NCBI RefSeq assembly: GCF_022430545.2
Contig: NZ_CP092488.2
Coordinates: 2,852,001-2,916,000, forward strand
Direction of reading: 5' to 3'
Length of the DNA stretch: 64,000 nucleotides
Source: Mycobacterium paraterrae
Lineage (GTDB): Bacteria; Actinomycetota; Actinomycetes; Mycobacteriales; Mycobacteriaceae
The notes below the pieces were generated by a model. That model ran no database searches. It was not told the DNA's origin and was given only the letters and a program-made list of their open reading frames with translations. A program made the position numbers and the translations under genes. Positions 26,270 to 35,072 of this stretch are shown here, piece by piece; within the stretch, counting starts at the first letter, position 1, and each line of letters begins with the position of its first letter.

Positions 26270-26761
26270 CTACCGGTAGTTGACGAACTGCAAGGCCACT
26301 TCCAGGTCGGCCTTCTTCAGCAGTGCTTGCACGGCCTGCAGGTCGTCGCGGCTCTTGCTGGTCACCCGAACCTCTTCGCCCTGGATCTGCGTCTTGACGC
26401 TCTTGGGTCCTTCGTCACGGATCAGCTTGGTGATCTTCTTGGCGTTCTCGCTGGTGATCCCCTCTTTCAGGGTTCCGGTGACCTTGTAGGTTTTGCCGGA
26501 GGCCTGCGGCTCGCCGGCGTCGAACGCCTTGAGGCTGATGTCGCGGCGGATCAGCTTTTCCTTGAAGACGTCGACGGCTGCCTTGACCCGTTCCTCGGTG
26601 GAGCTCGTCAGCTCGATCGCCTCTTCGCCCTTCCAGGCGATCTTGGTGTCGGTGCCGCGGAAGTCGAATCGGGTGCTGAGTTCCTTCGCGGCCTGGTTGA
26701 GGGCGTTGTCGACCTCCTGCCGGTCAAGCTTGCTCACGACGTCGAACGATGAATCCGCCAT
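26270..26761 (-). CDS. yajQ: YajQ-family nucleotide-binding protein
   Basis: The 163-residue protein matches the YajQ/UPF0234 family along its full length: SSFDVVSKLDRQEVDNALNQ at the N terminus, STRFDFRGTDTKI, and the C terminus DDLQAVQALLKKADLEVALQ. Members have two ferredoxin-like domains and bind nucleotides; some bind cyclic di-GMP. It corresponds to Rv0566c. Confidence 0.95.
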   Translation of the reverse strand: MADSSFDVVSKLDRQEVDNALNQAAKELSTRFDFRGTDTKIAWKGEEAIELTSSTEERVKAAVDVFKEKLIRRDISLKAFDAGEPQASGKTYKVTGTLKEGITSENAKKITKLIRDEGPKSVKTQIQGEEVRVTSKSRDDLQAVQALLKKADLEVALQFVNYR

Positions 26762-26860
26762 CGGGTACGTCTCCTTCCATCGGTGTGGGCCGGTTGTGCG
26801 GTGTTGGCCGTTTGTTATCGGAGTACATCTTCGTTGTAGGCTAGCTACCCGTAATACACC

Positions 26861-26943
26861 GGCAGATTGCCCGAGCGGCCAATGGGAGCGGACTGTAAAT
26901 CCGTCGGCTAACGCCTACCCAGGTTCGAATCCTGGATCTGCCA
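26861..26943 (+). tRNA. tyrT: tRNA-Tyr (anticodon GTA)
   Basis: The acceptor stem GGCAGAT (26861-26867) pairs with ATCTGCC (26936-26942), with discriminator A at 26943. The anticodon GTA is at 26895-26897. A long variable arm, as in class II tRNA-Tyr, lies between the anticodon and T arms, and the T loop reads GGTTCGAATCC. The 3' CCA is not encoded. Confidence 0.97.
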
Positions 26944-26952
26944 CTCAGAGGT

Positions 26953-26986
26953 ACGAGCCCGCAGCATCGAGATGCTGCGGGCTCGT
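26953..26986. terminator. perfect 16-bp hairpin after tRNA-Tyr
   Basis: ACGAGCCCGCAGCATC pairs perfectly with 26971-26986 around a 2-nt loop. It lies 9 bp after the tRNA and 5 bp before the convergent TetR stop, so it can end transcription from both sides. There is no T tract. Confidence 0.8.
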
Positions 26987-26991
26987 CCGTC

Positions 26992-27693
26992 TCACGGGTT
27001 CTTCGGGGCGATCGGCTCGTGGGGATCGACCACGAGCCCGGCCTTCACGACCGCCGTGTTCAGCAGCGACCACATCCATTCGGCGAGTTGGTCGGTGAAT
27101 TCCTTGCGCGGCAGCGGCTTCGGGTCGTTCAGCCAGTGGGTGACTGAGGATTCCACGAAGCCGACCGCGCCGATGCTCAGCGGCACGGCGGGGCGTTCGT
27201 CGATGCCGAGGGTGCGGTAGTACGTTGCGATCACCTCGCAGAGATTCGCCGCCACCGTGCGGTTGACGTCGTGGATGGCGGCGACAGCGTGCGCGTCATC
27301 GCTGAGCGGGTGGTGGGTCAGATACTCGTAGAGGTTCGGGTGCTCGATGCGCCACCGGACGTGCATCGTCACGGTGGCCCTGACCAGCTGCATCGGGCTG
27401 ACGGGCCGGTCCCAGACCAGCGTCTGCTTGGCGGTGAGCATGTCGCTGGCCCGCCGCGCGATGCTGTGGTGCAGGTCGGCGGCTCCGTCGAAATACCGGT
27501 AGAGCTTGGTGCGGGTCACCCCGACGTGTTCGGCGACCTGCTCTGTCGATGCGCCCGGCCCGTAGAGGGCAATCGCCTCTAACGCGGCCTCGATGAATTC
27601 TTCGCGGCGCTTCTCGCGCTGCCCCTCCCAACGGGCCGCCCGCCCGTCGACCACCCGTGTTCCGGATGACATTTCCTGCCCCCTGAATGTCAT
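26992..27693 (-). CDS. TetR-family transcriptional regulator
   Basis: This 233-residue TetR protein has the HTH STEQVAEHVGVTRTKLYRYFDGAADLHHSIA at about residues 49-80, preceded by a basic arm (RREEFIEAALEAI). The C-terminal domain is the ligand and dimer part. A 21-bp palindrome 36 bp upstream of the start is the likely autoregulatory operator. An internal ATG at 27672 is an alternative start. The divergent neighbour is a NarL-type response regulator, so control of both is possible. Confidence 0.88.
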   Translation of the reverse strand: MTFRGQEMSSGTRVVDGRAARWEGQREKRREEFIEAALEAIALYGPGASTEQVAEHVGVTRTKLYRYFDGAADLHHSIARRASDMLTAKQTLVWDRPVSPMQLVRATVTMHVRWRIEHPNLYEYLTHHPLSDDAHAVAAIHDVNRTVAANLCEVIATYYRTLGIDERPAVPLSIGAVGFVESSVTHWLNDPKPLPRKEFTDQLAEWMWSLLNTAVVKAGLVVDPHEPIAPKNP

Positions 27694-27729
27694 GCTTTAC
27701 ATGGTACGTACTGTCCCGCTAATCTAGCT

Positions 27730-27750
27730 ACTGGTACGTCACGTACCAGT
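27730..27750. promoter_or_regulatory. TetR operator palindrome
   Basis: ACTGGTACGT and ACGTACCAGT are perfect 10-bp arms around a single C. A related half element, GGTACGTAC, lies at 27703-27711, nearer the TetR start. Both fall in the gap between the TetR gene and the divergent response regulator. Confidence 0.8.
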
Positions 27751-27804
27751 CAACTTCAGCAGGGAGGTTGGCTATGGTTCCTGCGCGTTTACACGCGCCA
27801 TCGG

Positions 27805-28479
27805 ATGGTGGTCGCACACATGATTGGCACCGTTCCCCTGGTCGTTATCGATGACCACCCGATCGTCCACACCGGTGTGGTGCGGTGGGCTGCCGAGGCG
27901 GCTATTCCGACCGGAATCGTGCCGGCCTACCGCTCAGTGGCGGAGTTTCTCCACGAGCACCCGCGTGACCCCAGCGTCACGGAGGTGATCGTCTACGACC
28001 CTGAATGCGGCGAGCAGCGGCCGGATTTCGCCGGCCTCGAGCAACTGTCCAAGCTGCGGCATCGCGTCATCGCCTACTCGCAGCTCGCCTCGACTGAGAT
28101 CATTCTCAAGTGCCTGGACGCCGGAGCCACTAGCTACATCGTGAAATCGGAAGCACCGCAACATCTTATCGATGCCATCACGGCGGCCCAGCACGGCAAG
28201 GCATCCTGCGGCCCACGCGCCGCCGCGGCGGTGCGAGCCGCACGACAACACGGCCGCCCGGACCTCACCGCGCAGGAGCGGCGCGTCCTTATCGAGTGGC
28301 TACTCACCGACAACAAGGAGTCGGTGAGCCACAAGCTGCACATCGCACCCAGCACGGTGCGGACCCATCTGCAGCGAATCCGAAAGCGCTACAGCGAAAT
28401 CAATCGCTCAGCCCCGTCGAAAGCGGCGTTGTTCGCCCGCGCCGTGCAAGACGGCCTGATCAGCGTTTACGAGGTGTGA
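27805..28479 (+). CDS. NarL/LuxR-type response regulator
   Basis: The 224-residue protein has an N-terminal receiver-like domain (VVIDDHPIVHTGVV; the phospho-acceptor position reads VIVYDPECG; the conserved Lys is in YIVKSE) and a C-terminal HTH (LTAQERRVLIEWLLTDN then HIAPSTVRTHLQRIRKRY). The LuxR motif is atypical, lacking the usual G-x-SNKEIA segment. An ATG at 27820 is an alternative start. It converges with and overlaps the histidine kinase gene by 13 bp. Confidence 0.82.
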   Translation: MVVAHMIGTVPLVVIDDHPIVHTGVVRWAAEAAIPTGIVPAYRSVAEFLHEHPRDPSVTEVIVYDPECGEQRPDFAGLEQLSKLRHRVIAYSQLASTEIILKCLDAGATSYIVKSEAPQHLIDAITAAQHGKASCGPRAAAAVRAARQHGRPDLTAQERRVLIEWLLTDNKESVSHKLHIAPSTVRTHLQRIRKRYSEINRSAPSKAALFARAVQDGLISVYEV

Positions 28480-29816
28480 GCGGCGACTCTGCGTTGAGGC
28501 TGAAGCGAATCCTGTTGCGCCGCAGTCGCTACGACAGCGGTGATGCGGGTCCCGTGTCCCGGCGCGGTGTCGATCAGCAGCTGACCGCCGATCGCCGAGA
28601 TCCGGTCCCGCATGTTGGTTAGCCCGGTGCCGATGGTGGCCGGCTCGAATCCCGGGCCGGTGTCGCTGATGGTCAACGTCAACAACTCTGGCTTCGCGCG
28701 TGCGGCGATGGTGACTGTGACGTCTGGGCCGCCGTGTTTGGCGGCGTTCTGCAGCGCTTCGCTGCAACAGAAATACAGCGCGGCTTCGATCGAACCCGGG
28801 TAGCGCCCCAGGTCGTGCAGCTCGAGGTGGATCGGGATGGCGGAGTGCGCGGCCACCGCCGACAGCGCCTGAGGCAAACCCCCGCTGACCAGCGACGGCG
28901 GGTAGATGCCGTGGGCGAGCCGGCGGATCTCGGCGATCGCGTTGTCCAGCAACCCGCTCGCTTCGGTCAACAGCGGACGGTGCGCGTCACCCTCGGCGTT
29001 GCGGGCAAGCTGGATCAGCACCGCCAACGCGACGAGGTGTTGCTGGGCCCCGTCGTGCAGGTCGCGTTCGAGGCGGCGCCGTTCCTCGTCGGCGGCGGTC
29101 ACCAGCCGGCCGCGCGACGCCTCGACTTCGGCCGCGCGTTCGGCGAGCAGCTGCTCCGACACCGCAAGCGCCGCGGCGTTGTTCCACGCGATCACCAGGA
29201 TGTGAAAGGCGTTCACCGGCAGCGCAATCAGAATGAACGCGTGGTCGATCCAGCGCGGCACCTGGCCGCTGGCCGACTGTGAGAGATGCTGGAAGCGGGC
29301 CACCGCGGCCAGTGCCAGCACGCAGCCCGCGGTGATCACCGCGAACGTCAAGCCACGTTGCCAGCGGATGTAGGGCTGAGCGAAGACGACGGGGACCAGG
29401 GCGAGGAGCACCATCGCCGGCAATAGGTTCGGCGCGATGAATGTGATGAGCAGCGCGGCGATCCAGTTGCCGATGCAGGCCAACGTGATCGAGGACTGGT
29501 GGCGTCCGCGCCGCGCCAACGGCAGCGCCACCGCCAGCACGACACATTGCATTCCGCAGATCGCGATGAGGGCGAGAAACCATGCCGATCGCAACACGTA
29601 CACGTACTCCCACAGCGGGAGCACCACGCCGGCGCCGAAGTACAGGGCCAGGTGGCCGGCGAGGAAGAGTTGGAAGCGTTCGACCATGAAGCGATTGATC
29701 AGGTCGTGGCCGAGCACCGACGACGACCGCACCGCCGCCAGCAGCAGCACCTTCGGCACCTGCCAGTAGGGCACCGATTCGGCTGCGGCGGTGGCTTTCA
29801 CCGGGTTGTTCGCCAT
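28467..29816 (-). CDS. membrane sensor histidine kinase, NarX-like HisKA_3 type
   Basis: The 449-residue kinase has about six N-terminal membrane helices (residues 40-240), then the phospho-accepting His in RRLERDLHDGAQQHLVALAV (HisKA_3) and an HATPase domain with EALQNAAKHGG, DTGPGFEP and GTGLTNMRDR. It phosphorylates NarL-type regulators. The ATG at 29816 overlaps the upstream single-domain response regulator by 19 bp, so they form one operon and are likely partners. Confidence 0.9.
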   Translation of the reverse strand: MANNPVKATAAAESVPYWQVPKVLLLAAVRSSSVLGHDLINRFMVERFQLFLAGHLALYFGAGVVLPLWEYVYVLRSAWFLALIAICGMQCVVLAVALPLARRGRHQSSITLACIGNWIAALLITFIAPNLLPAMVLLALVPVVFAQPYIRWQRGLTFAVITAGCVLALAAVARFQHLSQSASGQVPRWIDHAFILIALPVNAFHILVIAWNNAAALAVSEQLLAERAAEVEASRGRLVTAADEERRRLERDLHDGAQQHLVALAVLIQLARNAEGDAHRPLLTEASGLLDNAIAEIRRLAHGIYPPSLVSGGLPQALSAVAAHSAIPIHLELHDLGRYPGSIEAALYFCCSEALQNAAKHGGPDVTVTIAARAKPELLTLTISDTGPGFEPATIGTGLTNMRDRISAIGGQLLIDTAPGHGTRITAVVATAAQQDSLQPQRRVAAHTS

Positions 29817-30172
29817 ATCCGGGTCAGTAGTTCGGGGCTGAGGTCTTCCTTGTGCAGGTAGGCCGCCGCACCGCAGTCCGCGACCTCCGCAGGAAGGTCT
29901 TCGACGTCGTAGGTTGACGTCAACAGCACGATCAGTTCGGGATGTGCGGCGCGGATCTGCCGGGTGGCTTCGATGCCACCCATTCCCGGCATGTGGATGT
30001 CCATCACCACGATGCCGGCGCTTCCGCCGGGGATGAGTGCGATCGCCGATTCGCCGTTTTCGCAGATACCGGCCATCGTGAAACCGTCGGTGGCGGCGAC
30101 TGTCGCGGCGGTGGCGAGCCGAAAACTGGTCTGGTCGTCGACGACCCACACCGGCACTCCCTTGTCCACCAC
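29798..30172 (-). CDS. single-domain response regulator
   Basis: The 124-residue protein is a receiver domain alone: acidic pair in VWVVDDQTSFRL, phospho-acceptor Asp in IVVMDIHMPGMGG, T/S in LLTSTYD and Lys in AYLHKEDLS. It has no output domain, so it probably acts by protein contact or as a phosphate shuttle. It overlaps the kinase start by 19 bp. The start is GTG at 30172 with a second GTG next to it. Confidence 0.88.
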   Translation of the reverse strand: MVDKGVPVWVVDDQTSFRLATAATVAATDGFTMAGICENGESAIALIPGGSAGIVVMDIHMPGMGGIEATRQIRAAHPELIVLLTSTYDVEDLPAEVADCGAAAYLHKEDLSPELLTRIWRTTR

Positions 30173-30227
30173 CTACGGATAATGCGGCGCCGATCCGCTG
30201 CTCGCCAGGGTGTACACACCACTGTTC

Positions 30228-30908
30228 TCATGACTGGTGGACCGAGTTGTTGTCGCCGAGAAACATCAGCACCGCCCTGACCCGCCGGTCGACCGAGTCG
30301 TCGCCGGTCAGGCCCAGTTTGGCGAAGATCGAGTTGATGTGTTTCTCGACCGCCCGCTGGGTCAGGACGAGCCGCTGTGCCACCGTGCGATTGCTGAGCC
30401 CGGTGGCCAGTTCGGCCAGCACTTCGCGTTCACGGGGCGTCAGCCGGCTCAGCGTCGCGACCGAACTGGGCCGGGCAAGTAGTGCCTCGACCACCAGCGG
30501 ATCGAGTACCGTCCCGCCCGCGGCAACCTCGTGGACCGCCTCGCTGAGCTGGTCGAAATTCGATACGCGCTCCTTGAGCAGGTAGCCCCGCGCGGCGGTG
30601 CCGCCGTCCAGCAGCCCCGCGACGTAACCGGGATCCGCGTACTGCGACAGCACGATCACACCGATCTCGGGATGTGCCGAGCGCATCCACCGGGCCAGCC
30701 GAATGCCCTCGTCGGTTGATGTCGGCGGCATTCGCACATCGGTGAAAAGCAGTGTCGGACGGTGCTTGTCGATGAGTTCGACCGCGGAGTCGTAATCCTC
30801 GGCGACGCCAATGACATTCACATCTGAGTCAGTGGACAACGCGCGGTGAACGCTGTCGCGCACCAAGAGGCTGTCTTCGGCGATGACGACCGAAATTGGA
30901 CTACTCAT
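30228..30908 (-). CDS. NarL/LuxR-type response regulator
   Basis: This standard NarL-family regulator of 226 residues has a receiver with VVIAEDSLLVRDSV, phospho-acceptor Asp in LLFTDVRMPP and Lys in YLLKERVSN. The LuxR HTH reads LSRLTPREREVLAELATGLSNRTVAQRLVLTQRAVEKHINSIF. The ATG at 30908 was chosen over a longer frame because the fold starts there. It lies 55 bp upstream of the single-domain regulator and kinase and is probably part of the same unit. Confidence 0.9.
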   Translation of the reverse strand: MSSPISVVIAEDSLLVRDSVHRALSTDSDVNVIGVAEDYDSAVELIDKHRPTLLFTDVRMPPTSTDEGIRLARWMRSAHPEIGVIVLSQYADPGYVAGLLDGGTAARGYLLKERVSNFDQLSEAVHEVAAGGTVLDPLVVEALLARPSSVATLSRLTPREREVLAELATGLSNRTVAQRLVLTQRAVEKHINSIFAKLGLTGDDSVDRRVRAVLMFLGDNNSVHQS

Positions 30909-31250
30909 TGTTGCCCTTTCCCGATTCTCACGGTACGCAACCCATATCGCCTGGTGAAGCGGTTGATCATGATTGCCCAAACTATCCGTGGATGTGGCGC
31001 GGGCGGCTAGAGTAGCCGACTACTTATGTTTTGCGGCGCGCACTTCGACGCGTACTGAACGCACATAATTACTGAACTATCGGGCGCGGCAACGACTTCG
31101 ACGGCACTCGATCACCAGGGCGAAAACCGGGGGGTACACACCACCGCATAAGTGGTGCGTGCTTTCTGTTCGCCAGCTCCTCCTCGGATGAGACTCGATG
31201 TTCATCCCAGCGGGTTCGCCACCAGCGGACCACACCCACGAGGAGGCGAA
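30909..31250. other. 342-bp divergent intergenic region of the signalling cluster
   Basis: No gene is seen here. Near its right side CACCAC (31139-31144) and GTGGTG form a small inverted repeat, and GTACACACCAC at 31134-31144 repeats exactly at 30212-30222 upstream of the single-domain regulator. The right end has AGGAGG at 31241-31246 for the small gene at 31251. Confidence 0.5.
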
Positions 31251-31544
31251 ATGTCCGACACAACAGCGATATCAGCGCCGACGAGCGATGTCGCCCACAC
31301 CACGGCCCAGACCCCGCCGAAGCCCAGTGCGCCGAATCAGGCACCCGTGCTGATCACCGAGCAGGAGGTGCTGTTCGGAACCCGGTCGGCGCTGTCGGGG
31401 AGGTTGTCGATGCCCCGCCGGCTGTTCGCTGCGGTACGCAGCACCGCCAGCTCGTGGCATCTGCCGCCGCCGCGTCAGCACTACCCCAGCGACATGGGGT
31501 ACCTGGAGCAGTCCCGGATGGCCCGCGAAATGGACCGGCTGTGA
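31251..31544 (+). CDS. small hypothetical protein
   Basis: The 97-residue product is not recognised. The N-terminal 35 residues are Thr/Ala/Pro-rich and likely disordered. The C-terminal half is basic and contains ARRLF-like and aromatic positions (SMPRRLFAAVRSTASSWHLP, then SDMGYLEQSRMAREMDRL). AGGAGG lies 4 bp before the ATG, which supports a real gene. Its stop overlaps the next small gene (GTGA). Context suggests it belongs to the response-regulator cluster. Confidence 0.65.
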   Translation: MSDTTAISAPTSDVAHTTAQTPPKPSAPNQAPVLITEQEVLFGTRSALSGRLSMPRRLFAAVRSTASSWHLPPPRQHYPSDMGYLEQSRMAREMDRL

Positions 31545-31699
31545 CCAACTTCGACCACCCCCCGGCGGACTCGCCCCGGCTCGACGCTCTGTTGCACGCG
31601 CTCGGGGCGAGTCTGCGCCGCGACTTCGACCACACGACGGCGACGGACTCCCCGGCACCGAATGCCGAACTGCTCATCCCTTATCTGCCGCCGATGTGA
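31541..31699 (+). CDS. small hypothetical protein, 52 residues
   Basis: The GTG start overlaps the preceding stop by 4 bp, and the frame ends 2 bp before the convergent GH15 stop. The product (DHPPADSPRLDALLHALGAS, ending LLIPYLPPM) has one amphipathic helix and no membrane segment. No family is recognised. Translational coupling with the gene before it is the main evidence. Confidence 0.55.
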   Translation: MTNFDHPPADSPRLDALLHALGASLRRDFDHTTATDSPAPNAELLIPYLPPM

Positions 31700-31701
31700 G
31701 C

Positions 31702-33528
31702 TCACCGCTGCCTGTCGGCGGTCAGGTCGAGTGCCGCGCCGATCAGCGCCAAATGGCTCAGTCCTTGGGGAAGATTGCCGAGGAACGAGCCGTCGTCGGG
31801 ATCGATCATCTCGGCGAACAACCCGACGTCGTTGGCGTGGTTGACCAGCTCGTCCATCAGTTCCCGCGCCTCGTCGGTGCGCCCCACATGGTGCAGCGCC
31901 GAAACCGCCCAGAATGCGCAGGCTACAAACGCGCCTTCCCGCTCCTCGTCGCGTGCCCCACTGTAGCGGTAAAGCAATGAGCCGCAACCTAGTTCGCGGC
32001 GCAGTGCGTCGACGGTGGATGACATGCGCGGGCCGGTGTCGAAGCCGCTGCCGGCGTGCAACAGCAACGAGGCATCCAGTTTGCCGCTGCCCGGATACCA
32101 CTCGTAGGCGCCGAGCGCATCCGACCAGCAGTGCCGGTGAACCCAGTCGGCGATGCGCTCGGCTTCACTCGCCCACCGGGACGGGTCGCCGGGGATCTGG
32201 CCTTCCTCGGCGAGGTGGACCGCGCAGCGCAGCGCGTGCCAGCAGCCGATCTTGGAGCTGGTGTAGTGCTCGCGTTGGGGTAACTCCCAGATGCCGGCGT
32301 CGCGCTGGCGCCAGGCATCGCACGCCTGGTCGGCGTAGGCGGCCAGCAAGTGCCCGGTCTCGGTGTCCAAGGCCCGTCCGCTGTCGACGTAGAGACGGAC
32401 GGTGTCGAACAGGTCCGCGAAGATGCTGAGTTGCAGTTGTCCGTCGGCGCGGTTTCCGGTCACCACCGGGCCGATGTGTCGCCAGCCAGGGATGTCGAAG
32501 GTCTGCGGCTCGTCGGGGCTCGACCCGTCCAGACGGTAGAAGACGCCGACTTCGGGTCCGTGCCTGCGCACGGTGCGCAGCAGCCAGCTGACGGCGGCGT
32601 GCGTCTCCTCGCGTAGGCCGAACCGCAGCAGCGCCGACACGGTGTAGGCGGTGTCGCGAATCCAGGCGTATCGGTAGTCCCAATTCTTCGCGCTCGAAAA
32701 GCGTTCCGGCAGTGAGGTTGTCGCGGCCGCTGCGATCGCTCCGGTGGGGCTGAAAATCAGCAGCTTCAACGCCAGCGCGCTGCGCCGCACCGCGTCCTGC
32801 CAATCGTCGGTGTAGTCGAACTGAGCCGACCAAGCCTCCCACGCGTCGATCGTGCGATCGACCCCGTGGTCGACGTCCTGGGCCGTCGACAACATCAACG
32901 GCTCGGCTTTCGAGCCGACCACGCCGATGACGCGGCGCTGCCCGGCATGAATGGTGAATGTCCCGCAGATCGCTTGGTCGGTCAGGTCGGTGTCAAGTTC
33001 GTCTGACACGCACACTCCCAGGGTCACGGATTGCGCCCGAAAGACCATGCCGTGCGGCGTCTTTCGTGCCCATGGCGACGACGTGTCGAAGCAAGTCCCG
33101 GGTGCCACCCGCCATGTCATCTGCACCGAGCCCTCGACGCCGTCGATGCGGCGGGCCAGTTCGCTCCACGGCAGCCGGCCGGCGATGCCGACATTGAGAG
33201 CGTCGGTGACGGTGACCTTTCCGGAGTCGGTGATGAAGGTGGTCTGCAGAACGTTCGTCCCGTAGATGTAGCGACGCTCGGAGCGGAAGTCGGCGATGGG
33301 CGCGAGTTCGAGTCGGCCACCGTTGATCTCGTCGAGCATCGCCGCGAACACCGGAATGTCGTCCAAACCCGGCAGCGGCAGCCAGTCGATGGCACCGTCC
33401 TGCGCGACGAGCGCCACCGTGCGGCCGTCGCCGATGGCGGCGTAGCTGCGCAGCGGAACGAAACCCTCGTGCCGGTACGGCGATGCGCTGGACGAGGTGA
33501 TCGAGGGATCGAGCTCGGGAGCCGACAA
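31702..33528 (-). CDS. GH15 glucoamylase/trehalase-like enzyme
   Basis: The 608-residue protein is a glycoside hydrolase of family 15. The N-terminal beta-domain (SYAAIGDGRTVALVAQDGAI, the typical start) leads to an (alpha/alpha)6 barrel with the signature KNWDYRYAWIRDTAYTVSAL and, near the C terminus, REGAFVACAFWAVSAL. Mycobacterial members include trehalases, so the likely substrate is trehalose or an alpha-glucan. There is no signal peptide, so it acts in the cytosol. The stop is 2 bp from the small gene's stop. Confidence 0.9.
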   Translation of the reverse strand: MSAPELDPSITSSSASPYRHEGFVPLRSYAAIGDGRTVALVAQDGAIDWLPLPGLDDIPVFAAMLDEINGGRLELAPIADFRSERRYIYGTNVLQTTFITDSGKVTVTDALNVGIAGRLPWSELARRIDGVEGSVQMTWRVAPGTCFDTSSPWARKTPHGMVFRAQSVTLGVCVSDELDTDLTDQAICGTFTIHAGQRRVIGVVGSKAEPLMLSTAQDVDHGVDRTIDAWEAWSAQFDYTDDWQDAVRRSALALKLLIFSPTGAIAAAATTSLPERFSSAKNWDYRYAWIRDTAYTVSALLRFGLREETHAAVSWLLRTVRRHGPEVGVFYRLDGSSPDEPQTFDIPGWRHIGPVVTGNRADGQLQLSIFADLFDTVRLYVDSGRALDTETGHLLAAYADQACDAWRQRDAGIWELPQREHYTSSKIGCWHALRCAVHLAEEGQIPGDPSRWASEAERIADWVHRHCWSDALGAYEWYPGSGKLDASLLLHAGSGFDTGPRMSSTVDALRRELGCGSLLYRYSGARDEEREGAFVACAFWAVSALHHVGRTDEARELMDELVNHANDVGLFAEMIDPDDGSFLGNLPQGLSHLALIGAALDLTADRQR

Positions 33529-33588
33529 GAAAGTTACCTTCGGTTAGCGGACGTTCAGTTGGTAGGCCTAAGCGGGTACCCGGATGCC

Positions 33589-34542
33589 ATGCCAAAAATC
33601 GGATACTTTCTTTCGTGCGAGCAATTCGGGCCAGTGGAACTCGTCGAGCAGGCCAAACGTGCCGAGGCCGCCGGCTTCGAAGCGCTGTGGATCTCTGACC
33701 ACTTCCACCCATGGAACGACGCGCAGGGCCAGAGCCCGTTCGTCTGGGGCGTGATCGGCGCGCTGTCACAGGTGACGTCGCTGCCGGTCACCACCGCGGT
33801 GACATGCCCGACGATCCGGATCCACCCGGCGATCATCGCGCAGGCGGCCGCGACAGCGGCGGTGCAACTCGGTGGACGCTTCGTGCTCGGGGTCGGCAGC
33901 GGGGAGGCCCTCAACGAGCATGTACTGGGGGACCCGTGGCCGTCGGTTGGTGTCCGTCAGGAAATGCTCGAAGAGTCCATCGACGTCATCCGAAAACTGC
34001 ACAAGGGCGAAGAGATCAGCTATCACGGCAAGCACTATGAGGTGCAGGAAGCCCGCATCTACACCCTCCCGGAAAAGCCGGTGCCGATCTACGTATCCGG
34101 GTTCGGGCCGCAGGGAGCTGCACTGGCCGGTCGCATCGGAGACGGCTTCTGCACGACCTCACCCGACGAGGAATTACTCAAGGCGTTCCGCGACAACGGC
34201 GGAGGCGACAAGCCGACTCAGGCCGGCACGAAGGTCAGCTGGGACCGCGACGCCGACGCGGGATTGAAGGAAGCGCATCGGTTGTGGGCCAACGAGAGTC
34301 TGCCGGGCCAGCTGGCGCAGATCCTGCCCCGTCCCAAGGACTTTGAAGCCGCGTCGACCCTGGTGCCACCCGACAAGGTCGCCGAGTCGGTGACGTGTGG
34401 CGACGACTCGGACAAGCACGCGGCGCAACTGCGTCAGTATCTCGACGCCGGGATCGACGAGGTCTACGTCCAGCAGATCGGGCCCGACCTGGAGGGCTTC
34501 TTCTCGGCCTACGAGAAAGAGGTCCTTCCGCAGCTGCGCTAG
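33589..34542 (+). CDS. F420-dependent oxidoreductase, G6PDH-related (TIGR03557 type)
   Basis: The 317-residue TIM-barrel enzyme of the luciferase-like superfamily has IGYFLSCEQFGPVELVEQAK, SDHFHPWNDAQGQSPFVWGV and GVGSGEALNEHVLG. These match the F420-dependent glucose-6-phosphate dehydrogenase related group. The His in DHFHPW is the usual catalytic position. The substrate is unknown. The ATG at 33589 has no gene upstream on the same strand. Its stop shares CTAG with the convergent membrane gene. Confidence 0.87.
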   Translation: MPKIGYFLSCEQFGPVELVEQAKRAEAAGFEALWISDHFHPWNDAQGQSPFVWGVIGALSQVTSLPVTTAVTCPTIRIHPAIIAQAAATAAVQLGGRFVLGVGSGEALNEHVLGDPWPSVGVRQEMLEESIDVIRKLHKGEEISYHGKHYEVQEARIYTLPEKPVPIYVSGFGPQGAALAGRIGDGFCTTSPDEELLKAFRDNGGGDKPTQAGTKVSWDRDADAGLKEAHRLWANESLPGQLAQILPRPKDFEAASTLVPPDKVAESVTCGDDSDKHAAQLRQYLDAGIDEVYVQQIGPDLEGFFSAYEKEVLPQLR

Positions 34543-35072
34543 CTGTGTTGCGCGGTGCGTTGGGTCAGGAAGGCCAATGCCTCTGGCGGAAACAGTTGCA
34601 GCGGAAGCGCTGTCGCGCTCACCCCGTAGCGGGTCCGGATCAGCACCGCCAACCCGGCGACGTGTGGCGGCAGCAGAGCCGCATAGTCGATCACCAGCGT
34701 GCTGGCCGGAGTGACGATCAGCAGTTCGTTGGCGCCGAAACCCGTCGCCCATACCGATCCCGGCGTCATGAGTGCTTCTTGGGCTTTGCTTCGTTGACGC
34801 AGCAGCAGCACGAAGATGACCGGAAAGGCGATGTCGACCACCAACCACGTCGCGTTGTGGGTCGGGTCCAGGACGACCGAGCAAACCAGCAGCGCGAGCG
34901 ACAGCCCCCACAGCGCCGCCAGCCACCGCATGCTGGCGGTTTTGATCACCGTGGTGCGATACAGCCGCCGCCCGTCTCCCGGCCCGGCGACCCAGACGTG
35001 GTGGACCGGCGGCAACGGCCGTTGCGGCACCGGCGAGGGTCCCGAGCCAGCCACGAATTCGGGCACCGACAT
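34539..35072 (-). CDS. membrane protein of unknown function
   Basis: The 177-residue protein has a Pro-rich N terminus and two membrane helices (WLAALWGLSLALLVCSVVL, TWLVVDIAFPVIFVLLL), followed by a soluble domain with SVWATGFGANELLIVTPAST and DYAALLPPHVAGLAVLIRTR, which could be a PH-like or YcxB-like fold. No specific family is recognised. It overlaps the convergent oxidoreductase stop by CTAG. Confidence 0.72.
   Translation of the reverse strand: MSVPEFVAGSGPSPVPQRPLPPVHHVWVAGPGDGRRLYRTTVIKTASMRWLAALWGLSLALLVCSVVLDPTHNATWLVVDIAFPVIFVLLLRQRSKAQEALMTPGSVWATGFGANELLIVTPASTLVIDYAALLPPHVAGLAVLIRTRYGVSATALPLQLFPPEALAFLTQRTAQHS

Noticed and set aside
27783..27798. GCGCGT-TTAC-ACGCGC hairpin upstream of the response regulator
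   Set aside because: Short and in the leader close to the start; could be chance, and there is no second copy or T tract.
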